Notes under the pieces: model-generated
Seen by the model: the letters and a program-made list of their open reading frames with translations, nothing else
Database searches by the model: none
Told to the model about the DNA's origin: nothing
In this document: positions 56,749-64,000 of the stretch, one piece after another
Layout: each line of letters begins with the position of its first letter
Numbering within the stretch: position 1 is the first letter of the stretch
From: Trichosporon coremiiforme
Taxonomy: Eukaryota; Basidiomycota; Tremellomycetes; Trichosporonales; Trichosporonaceae
DNA: 64,000 nucleotides
Direction of reading: 5' to 3'
NCBI GenBank assembly: GCA_039545355.1
Contig: BCJJ01000005.1
Span: forward strand, 242,068 to 306,067
Translations under genes and position numbers: made by a program

Positions 56749-57415
56749 CTACTTGGGCGACGTCCACTGGACGTTTCCGTAGAAGCGGAGGCCAGAGTTG
56801 TCCCTGGGGGTCGAGGCGTCGACACCCAGGCAATACCCTGAGGTCAGCAATCTGGCAGTATCTGGGCGGGCAAGCTCGACGTCGACTTACAATCCCGGAT
56901 GCAGAGGCGGTCGTCGTACCACCCCCAAGTGTAGGCAGTACCGCACGATTCGACGATGGCGCGGAGTCGGGTCGAGACGTAATCGGGACGGCCTGGTGTC
57001 AGTAGTCTATTTGCGATGAGGAATTGAGGGAGAGCTCACCGGACACAGGCTCCTTGGACAGGCACACGCCCTGGGCCGCGCTCCTGATCGTGTAGTGCTG
57101 CACGCCGCCTTTGTCCCCGACTGCCTCCCAGATCCACTGCTGCGCCGTGTCCTCGGCACAAGTCATGAGGTGCACCTCGTTGCTGTCCATGGTCGCGAGA
57201 CAGAGCGTGTTACCCTTGAGCTGGATCTTAGACGCATCAGTCTGGGCGGCGGACTCAGTCGCCTGCTCGGCCTGTGTGGCAATCGCGCTGGAGAAGGCGC
57301 TGGCGTCGGTGTCGGTGACCGATACAGAGGTGTCGTTCAAGTCTCGCTCGATGTGGGAGTGGAAAGCAAAGGCGGGAAGGGCCGAGCCGAGGAAGAAGAG
57401 AGGAAGCGCGACCAT
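56749..57415 (-). CDS. Small secreted beta-trefoil (ricin-B-lectin-like) protein 2
   Basis: Three exons on the minus strand, start at ATG 57415 (MVALPLFFLGSALPAFA, signal peptide). Exon 1 has an Ala/Ser/Thr-rich linker, then KIQLKGNTLCLATMDSNEV, DTAQQWIWEAVG and GVCLSKEPVSG before a phase-1 GTGAGC donor. Exon 2 ends WYDDRLCIRD at a GTAAGT donor. Exon 3 codes WYCLGVDASTPRDNSGLRFY and ends in TAG at 56749. All joins are in phase. An upstream in-frame ATG at 57562 is likely in the leader. The Q-x-W motif and CLxx pattern match the neighbours. Confidence 0.7.
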
Positions 57416-58177
57416 CTTCAAGATTATCGCGAGGTGAAAGGTTGGAGGGAAAGGTAAAGGTGAATGATGTGAATGACTGGTAACGAGAAGGAGAGAAAGA
57501 GCGTGTGGTGTTGCCAAGATCTTGGAACGCAAGACCAGATTCAAGAACGCAGTGGACACCATGCACGCATGCAGGCATGCTCCTTCTAGACTTGGTGCTC
57601 GTTAGCGCACCCACCTTGAAGAAGCACAGCATTCATGACGCCAAGGCTTCTGCGGCGCCGACCAGTGCGGAGATGAGGGGCCTGGTCTCCGCGGCCCTGT
57701 GACTGCGCGACCAATGCAGATGTCCTGCTTGTGGGAAGAGTCCTCGACGTCTCGACGGACCGCGATAACAGCTCATTAAACGGGCCCTGAGCACCCCAGT
57801 TTCATGCGTTAATGTGCGTGCACTGTCAGGCGGGCTTGGAGGAAGACAACACCCAGCATGGCCGGTAGTTTGGGGGTGCTTCATCTTTCGAAGAACACGG
57901 ACCCCTGCGCTACGATGTGGGCCAAAAACGTCTCGAGCCGAGAGATGAGCACACGGCCTGGCCGAAGACCATGCCATGTGAGGGTCTGGGCCGACCTTGG
58001 CGGACGCTGACCCTCTCGGCGTTGTCCTTAACCGAAAGCCACCGATCAAGGGCGATCCTCGCCGATCCCAATCTGACAGGTTCCAACTCGTTCCCTCAGG
58101 CAAGTGAGACTGTCCTCAGCCCCAATCATCCAGCACCGCTCTTCCTTGCATATAGGCTCCAACAACAAGCAAAAGAG
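57416..58177. other. Intergenic region
   Basis: About 760 bp upstream of secreted gene 2 and downstream of tRNA-Gly. No gene supported. Confidence 0.45.
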
Positions 58178-58287
58178 TACAGCCAGGGGGAATCGAACCC
58201 CCACCGCATCGAGTCGCGTTCCTCAGCTCCTCAACGAGTGCTGCGGACGAATGGCAACGATGCATGATACCATTTCACCATAGCTGT
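58178..58287 (-). tRNA. tRNA-Gly(GCC) with intron
   Basis: On the minus strand the acceptor stem ACAGCTA pairs with TGGCTGT (one G-U). The D arm is GTG-AAATGGTAT-CAT. The anticodon stem CATCG/CGATG encloses TT-GCC-A, anticodon at 58253-58255. An intron of about 39 nt follows base 37. The T arm is GGGGG-TTCGATT-CCCCC. A TTTT stretch follows the 3' end. The first base pair A-T is unusual for tRNA-Gly. Confidence 0.85.
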
Positions 58288-58459
58288 TCGACGTGAGTGA
58301 CTTCTTTTCGTCGTTCCTGGCCGGGGCGCGCCGCATGCGCTTTCTAGTGCCCCGAACATGACATTTAGTACGCAGATGGGCTTTCTGGACTAGAGTTGAG
58401 TCCGCTAGGACTTCAGTGGAGGCTTTCTGGTGTTCTGGTCTTGAGAGCTCAGTCTGCTC

Positions 58460-58966
58460 TCAAGTCGGAGTCGGCGAGCGCCGGGCTGAGCCCCGGCCCG
58501 GTGCTGTCCGTTCTTCGGCCGGTCTGCTTACGACTCCGCCGATGACATCGCCATCGCTCGGGGCGATTCTCGGCTCGAGGTGAATAACGCAAGAAGACTG
58601 CTGCGGAGCAGGATCTCCGGACGCAGAGTTTGAATAGCACAATCTCACTACCTCCTGGCGAGCATGGCGACCGGCCGGTTTAACCGTACGCCTCGTACTC
58701 ACTGTCCAATGCGCGCCGCCGGAGGTGCGGAGCACGTTGATGGAGAGTATGATCACATGCGTGCCCAGAACCTCGTTTGCGTCGAGCTTAAAGCCAAGCT
58801 TTGCTTCGGGGATTGCCGCTGTGTTGATGAGATAGGTGGCGTTCGAGGTGTTTTCGTCGGACAACGCTCCGCACATGCGTCTCTGCGCTTTTCGTTGGCT
58901 GCAGCTCGGTGTGCGACACCTGTTGACGTGTGGGGTGCTGGCGAAGCTTCGAAGCCTAAAGTTCAT
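58460..58966 (-). CDS. Possible small gene, unknown
   Basis: A minus-strand ORF from ATG 58966 reads CGALSDENTSNATYLINTA, AIPEAKLGFKLDANEVLG, THVIILSINVLRTSGGAHWT with GC-ending codons, then a consensus GTGAGTACG donor directly after HWT (about 58,698). Downstream exons are not resolved; if unspliced the ORF ends at 58460. No domain recognised and no signal peptide seen. It could be a chance ORF. Confidence 0.25.
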   Translation of the reverse strand: MNFRLRSFASTPHVNRCRTPSCSQRKAQRRMCGALSDENTSNATYLINTAAIPEAKLGFKLDANEVLGTHVIILSINVLRTSGGAHWTVSTRRTVKPAGRHARQEVVRLCYSNSASGDPAPQQSSCVIHLEPRIAPSDGDVIGGVVSRPAEERTAPGRGSARRSPTPT

Positions 58967-59698
58967 CCTATGTACTTCCATATGTCTTAGGCTCAGGTGA
59001 TGATGACTGTGGCGTCCGGAAAACGGGCTGGCTCACTCCTGTCGCATTTGACATTGCAAAAGACGGACGTGCGTACCTTCGTTCTTCGCCAGTATTGGTC
59101 TGGAGATAACTGGCGCAGCGGGAAAGGTTAGCTTCAACAGGTCAGCAGGCACATGTGGGACCCACGCTGTGGGCTGAAGAGCGAGGGGGTACATGAAATG
59201 AATGAATTGCACGGGAGTGCATGCTCCAGTGTTACGGCTTTGGCGTACCCAAGAAATGAGCCGCTGCGCGCCCGATGAATGCTATGCTCACGTGCTCGGA
59301 GCTGCGAAGGTTCGCTCTCGCTCTCGGTGCTTGGCTCCGCCTCTCCGAGACAGCTCCGGAGCCTTCTCGACAGCACCTGAACAGCACCTGGGCATCATGA
59401 GGACAGCACGTCGTCCTCGGAAGGCGCCGGATCTACAGCTCCCCTGTCCACCCCCCGCTAGTGCTCCCGCGTCTTTCGGCAGCTGGGACGAAAGTTCGGT
59501 GACTGTCTGAATGCTCCTTTTCATCCTGTCCTTCAGGCGTGCGTTTGGCAATTCAGGAGAGGTCAGGGGTGGAACATCACACTTCGAGTGTTCGAACCCC
59601 CCAGTCTACGCAGGGCATGTGATGTTTGACAGTCTCGCTAAGGCATTCGGCGAGGAGATTGCTTTGGCGATGGCTCCGACCGGTTCGGGGAGGGGGAG
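58967..59698. other. Intergenic region
   Basis: About 730 bp upstream of secreted gene 3. Nothing recognised besides the TATA box that follows. Confidence 0.45.
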
Positions 59699-59705
59699 TA
59701 TAAAG
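59699..59705 (+). promoter_or_regulatory. TATA box
   Basis: TATAAAG 80 bp before the ATG at 59785. Confidence 0.6.
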
Positions 59706-59784
59706 GGCGCCGCCGGGTGAAGCATTAAACATCCCCAACAACATCAAGCACGTAAACAACACCATCTATATCCCCAACCCGACC

Positions 59785-60386
59785 ATGCTCGGCAGCCTCC
59801 TCTTCACTCTCTCCGTCGCCTTGACGGCGCTCGCTGGCCCTGTCCCGCCCAAGCCGGGCCAGATCGAGCCAGGCCATGAGAGCATCTTCTTTGTTCCCGT
59901 CAAGGTACAGGACGCGGGGCTCTGCCTCGACGACAACGTCGCGGGCAACCTCGGCGAGGCCGTCACGGCGTCGCAGTGCCGGGGCGACTTCGGCTCGTGG
60001 ATCTGGAAGCCCCTTGAGGACGGTTACTACCACCTGACACTGCTCGGCTTGGACCGGTGCGTCGGTTTCGACCTTCGTGGTGAGTTTGTCGTACGGGCCC
60101 GAGGACTCTGAGCATGCGCCAGTAAGATGGTGTCAAGCCGGCCACAGGCAGGACCGTTAAGGTTCAATCGGGTCCTCGCTATCGTAATTCGAGCGCCAAA
60201 AGCTAACGACTAGACTTCTCGAGGGAGCACGGCTCCCCGCTCATGTTCACCGACTGCTCCACACCCGAGTACAGCAACAAGTGGATCTGGAAGGGCGACA
60301 ACCTCTGCACGGAGGAGAGCGGCAGTGAGTTATCTCCTAGGTGACGTAGCTGACCTTAAGCATTCTGCATCGGCTTCGACCGGTAA
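59785..60386 (+). CDS. Small secreted beta-trefoil (ricin-B-lectin-like) protein 3
   Basis: Exons 59785-60079, 60214-60324 and 60361-60386 with phase-1 joins, 143 aa. Signal peptide MLGSLLFTLSVALTALAG, then VKVQDAGLCLDDNVAGN, SQCRGDFGSWIWKPLEDG and DRCVGFDLR before intron 1. Exon 2 has SPLMFTDCSTPEYSNKWIW; exon 3 ends FCIGFDR and TAA. The last codons overlap a GTAAGA that could be another donor (60383), so a longer C-terminus is possible. The product is shorter than genes 1, 2 and 4; a third trefoil lobe may be missing. Confidence 0.65.
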
Positions 60387-62164
60387 GACCCGTCTCCGCA
60401 CAAGCACCAAGGCGGTCCCTCTGACATCTGTTGTCATTGGGACCAAGCCCCAGTAAGCTGGCGGGAATAGAAGGAAAGTACACCAGATGAATCAGAAGTT
60501 TCTGCCAAGCTCAGCGACTACGCCACCATATGACGAGTGCACACTGACGGCGCCGGTGTTCCTGGCGGCATTGCCCCATTCCAGTACTAGAGCTTGAGCT
60601 TCAGTTGGGGGAGGCATTCTTTGTTGACTGCCAGATAGAGAAAGCGTACATGCTCGGGGTCGGGCGACGGAAACTCACCACCGATGCTCATCACTGATGT
60701 TTAATGACGACTGCACTGCCGGTAGCGATGGGTGCCGGACCTGTGCCAAGGCGAGTCGGCCAGGGCGATATCAACAAGAGACTGAACTACTCGGAGAGCG
60801 ACGGGACACACAAGACGACCCCTTGGGACTGAGAGTTCACAGGCTGTCGGCTCACTCGGCTCGGCGTGAGCAAAGCACGGACAGAGCATGCTTCTTGTAT
60901 GGACAGTTTGTGCCCGCTTCCAGTCCTGAGCCTGGCTGGCTGGCAGTCCGAGCCGACAGGAATGCGCGGCAGAGTCAACGGCGCCGATTCCGTGATCCCA
61001 GGCAGGACAAGCTCGCCCTTGGAAACGCCTCACGGCAGATCTCACGTCATGGCGGTGACTTAGGCCCAACACGCCGCTGAGCCAAGAGCTCGCGCCAGAG
61101 TTTATGTGGTTACCGGGAATGTGGGAACGTGACGCGGTGGGACGCGATGCTCCCCGCAGCAGATAAGCTGCAGGCACCGACGGTCATGGCTGGGATGACC
61201 GGTCGTCTCCATGGTACTCGCATCCCCACCAGAAGCCATAGTCCAGTGTGATCCCAGTGTCGGTTCATGCTTTGTTGATTCCGGGAATGTTTACTGGTTG
61301 CCGGGCCCGGAATCATTCGTCATGTGGCCCCATGAGGCACAGCGGTTCCCGTCGCCGATGCTCGGCCCGACTCCCAGTGCAACGGCTTCGATCGTGACAT
61401 TCTCGTCGCTCGTACCGCCGGAGAAGGTCGACTCTGGGACCGGAACAGGCACTTGGCACTCCCAGAGGTCCGGGCAGTGTATCTCGTCACTGTCTCTCGT
61501 CTCGCGTAGTCAACTCCCACCTGTTCTCTCCTCAACTCCCCACATCGAACGCCGAACCACTCGCCCTCTCACCAAAATGCACCCGTCCGTCACGCTGCCT
61601 TCCCCTTTACTCCACTTACTCATCTCGAGTTCTCCGAAATTGCCTCCGGTCCGGCACCGCGCCAGCGCCATGCCAATGTCGTGCCTCCGCAGTCGCGTCG
61701 CTCACATTGGCCTCGCACAGCGCTCTCATCGGGCATCCCCGACGATAACAATAGATCGTCGTGGGGCGGGATCGGCGTCGCAAGCTGCCGAGTTGCCGTT
61801 AACGGCGCACAGCATCTTCCCGAGGTATCTCTCACGCTTCCACCGATCGCTGGAACGGCTTCTTTTGCTCTCACACTCTTCCTCTCGTTCTCGCGAGACG
61901 GTACTGATGTTGTTGACATGAACAATATCATCCCGACAGGTACTGCACTCACGGGTCACGGCCATAGCTCGCGTCCCCAGCGCGTTGCTGCGGCAGCCAT
62001 GTTTGCACAGATGGGCACAACACATTGTTGCTTGGCGACAGAGAACCGACTTCCTCCGGGATGCAGGTGCAGTGCAGGAAGCCTGACTATCTCTCAACAC
62101 GGGAGGACTGGAGTAACGAGACAGCTTCATCAGGAAAGCCAAGTGCTTCTGAGGACCTTGAAGG
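60387..62164. other. Long intergenic region
   Basis: About 1.8 kb. No ORF with recognisable protein character; C/T-rich 61,500-61,900. Confidence 0.45.
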
Positions 62165-62171
62165 TATATAA
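62165..62171 (+). promoter_or_regulatory. TATA box
   Basis: TATATAA 84 bp before the ATG at 62255. Confidence 0.6.
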
Positions 62172-62254
62172 GCGCGTCCTGACTCGACCTGTTGAGCTCC
62201 ATTAACAACTCCTCAAGCCGCAACAGTCCCCCCGACACCTTGACCCAGACCATC

Positions 62255-62856
62255 ATGCTAGCCTCCACACTCGCTGTTCTCGCCACTGCCGGTGCCGTCG
62301 CCGCCACTGCCGTCCCCCGTGGCGGCCACTACGTCGAGGAGGGCAAGCCTACCGTCTTCAAGCCCGACGGAAAGGACTGGTGCCTGACCAGCCGCGCTCA
62401 GCCCGACAACTACCTCTCGGTCACGACTCAGTGCAGCGGCAGCGACTCGTCGCACCGCAAGTTCATCTTCGAGAGCTCCAAGTACGAGAACGACCGCCAG
62501 TACTACATCATCAAGATTGACGGCTCCAACCAGTGTCTCTGCACCGGTGGTACGTATACTCTCTACTTCCCCTTGGGTCATCATGGAATGAGGCTAACAG
62601 AGCTACAGAGGACGGTGACCGCGTCTGGCTCGACGACTGCGGCAAGCACGGCCACGACCACAGCATCCGCTTCGACTGGTGCTTCGGCCCCCAGGACCGC
62701 ATCACGTCCGACACGGGCAAGAACCTCGTCGTCAGCAACAACCGCTCTGTCTACTCGTCGTGGAGCTCGTGGAGCTCGTGGTCGTACTCATGGTCCAGCT
62801 CTTGGTCCTCGAGCTGGGGCTCCAGCTCTTCCTGGAGCGGCGGCGGCGGCCACTAA
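62255..62856 (+). CDS. Small secreted beta-trefoil-like protein 4 with Trp/Ser-rich tail
   Basis: Exons 62255-62549 and 62609-62856, phase-1 join, 180 aa. Signal peptide MLASTLAVLATAGAVAATA, then a lectin-like body (KPDGKDWCLTSRAQPDNYL, QCSGSDSSHRKFIFES, SNQCLCTGG at the intron). The second exon has DRVWLDDCGKHGHDHSIRF and DWCFGPQDRIT. The last ~32 residues repeat S-S-W units (YSSWSSWSSW...SSWGSSSSW) and close with GGGGH. The Trp/Ser tail is absent from the four relatives. The Q-x-W motif of the first lobe is replaced by RKF. Confidence 0.75.
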
Positions 62857-63710
62857 ATGGCCGGCTATCGTCCTCGCTCCCGCGTTGAGTAACGTAACGT
62901 CTAAGAAGTACAAGAACAAGTCAGATGGTCATGCAGGCCATGACAGCATGCATCTGAAGAAGACCTTTAATCACGATTACTGCCTTGAAGCATAGTACAG
63001 AGCATAGCTGCACTGACGGGGACGACTGACCTGAAGGAAAGTGTGCTCACGATGCAGTCGGTTCAATATCTTATCACGGCCCGATGTGCGGCGGCTTGAA
63101 AATGAACGCCGAAGGGGCTGTTTCATCTGACACCTTCAATTGACTCTTGCGTTGCGGTACAGGAACGATTAAGCACGGGTATCCTTGCGGGCCCGCTCTT
63201 CGGGATGTAAGTGCGGTGCATACCATGGTCCTCGGTATATACAAGGACTACACTGGAGACCGTATCGTACATGCCCAGCAGTGAGAGGAACTACGGGTAA
63301 AGTTGGCCGAACGGCGCCACGAACGGCTGCCAAATGCTTCGCCGCATCCGCGCCTCCCGCAGTCTGTCGGTTCCGGTGCATGCTATAGCATCACCAAACC
63401 ATGATCTCATCGCCGAAGCTAATCTACGGACCAGCTTTCGCAGTCGCAGATGTTCCGCCGACGGGACTGCGGCGCACGTGCCCTCGCCGCACCGAGATCT
63501 CCGCTGGTGTGCTCGCCTCTCGCTCGGAGCGGTGTACTGCTCGGATTCATGCGGAGCATTGTTCATCCTCACCGTCTTCATCCATAACTGAAATGCATCG
63601 GAAGAGGTACTTAAGAGCTCACAGACGGAGTGATTTTGATCCTCAACAGTCCTCTACGGCACCAAGTTCTTCACGCCTTCAAGAAACGAAACTCGTAAAC
63701 GCAACACAAC
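62857..63710. other. Intergenic region
   Basis: About 850 bp. TATATAC at 63237 and TACTTAAG near 63608 precede the last gene; neither is a convincing TATA box. No other gene seen. Confidence 0.45.
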
Positions 63711-63978
63711 ATGTTCGTCTCGTCTTTCCTGATTCTCGCCGCCGCGCTCCCCGCCCTTGCTCAGGTCGAGATCACCAAGTCCATCAACCTGCGTAACTCG
63801 AAGCTCTGTCTTGACAACAAGGACGGTAACCAGTCGGACGGTAACCGGATCCAGGTCGCGAACTGTGACCGCTCGGGCGACCAGCAGTGGAACTGGGTCA
63901 AGATCCAGAGTGAGGGCGACCAGCTGTACAACGTCAAGCTCGACGGTACGGACAAGTGTCTCGCATTCAAGGTTCCCG
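63711..63978 (+). CDS. Small secreted beta-trefoil (ricin-B-lectin-like) protein 5, 3' part missing
   Basis: Exon 1 only. Signal peptide MFVSSFLILAAALPALA, then VEITKSINLRNSKLCLDNKDG, RIQVANCDRSGDQQWNW and DKCLAFKVPG, ending at GTAGGT in phase 1 (63979). The Q-x-W motif is intact. The intron runs into a C run that ends the window, so the second exon is not visible. Confidence 0.75.
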
Positions 63979-63985
63979 GTAGGTA

Positions 63986-64000
63986 CCCCCCCCCCCCCCC
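63986..64000 (+). repeat. C run at window end (at least 15)
   Basis: Fifteen C up to the last base, inside the predicted intron of secreted gene 5; the true length is not known. Confidence 0.85.

Noticed and set aside
58985..59110. Box C/D snoRNA (GTGATGATGA at about 58,997)
   Set aside because: No matching D box or terminal stem could be placed.
55197..63978. Ricin-like toxin genes
   Set aside because: Only lectin-type trefoil features are present; no ribosome-inactivating catalytic chain is seen.
1..64000. CRISPR array, prophage or bacterial operon signals
   Set aside because: Introns, U2 snRNA and the gene set are eukaryotic; no spaced direct repeats were seen.

Overview
The window is nuclear DNA of a GC-rich basidiomycete, most likely a Trichosporonales-type tremellomycete yeast. 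Many introns are very short (35-60 nt) with GTRAGT donors and CTRAC branch sites. The gene set is fungal (PDS5, PP4 R1-like subunit, ABCD half-transporter, Img2/mL49, Mrp51/mS51, Ski2-like helicase). The genus assignment is inference; no rDNA is present. Genes were built by hand from ORFs, splice signals and reading phase, so exon ends are predictions.

Left part (1-15.2 kb): the 3' part of a pyruvate decarboxylase gene, a convergent Rab-like GTPase with a large insert, then about 9 kb with few genes. That stretch holds a G24 run and a tandem set of relics and one full-length copy of an unknown family (shared ends PYSW and YWPFA). The full copy lies in a ~1.43 kb block repeated almost exactly 20.46 kb away (32.5-33.9 kb). 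At 14.5-15.2 kb a small five-exon gene for a predicted membrane protein carries a 57-nt C run coding 19 prolines and two near-identical 36-nt intron cores.

Core housekeeping region (15.6-51.8 kb): PDS5 (-), an unknown acidic protein (+), a large four-TM protein (-), a PP4 R1-like HEAT protein (+), duplicated block copy 2, a peroxisomal ABCD transporter (+), an unknown gene with a reading-frame break (+), a pseudogene with two in-frame stops (-), mL49 with a 559-nt intron (+), an Slh1/ASCC3-like helicase with a degenerate second cassette (-), a GNAT acetyltransferase (+) and Mrp51/mS51 with a one-base frame break (+).

Small-RNA region (50.0-53.1 kb): three copies of a CACGTG/TATA element (one inverted), an intron-containing tRNA-Ser(AGA) and a U2 snRNA gene. 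A tRNA-Gly(GCC), also with an intron, lies at 58.2 kb.

Right part (53.1-64 kb): an MFS transporter followed by five genes for small secreted proteins with beta-trefoil (ricin-B-lectin-like) features. All five share a phase-1 intron at the same place in the fold, which indicates a locally expanded family. A short HicA-like orphan ORF lies among them. The last family member is cut by the window end inside a C run.

Because several coding breaks are single-base and the window is rich in long homopolymers, assembly indels must be excluded before any gene is called dead.
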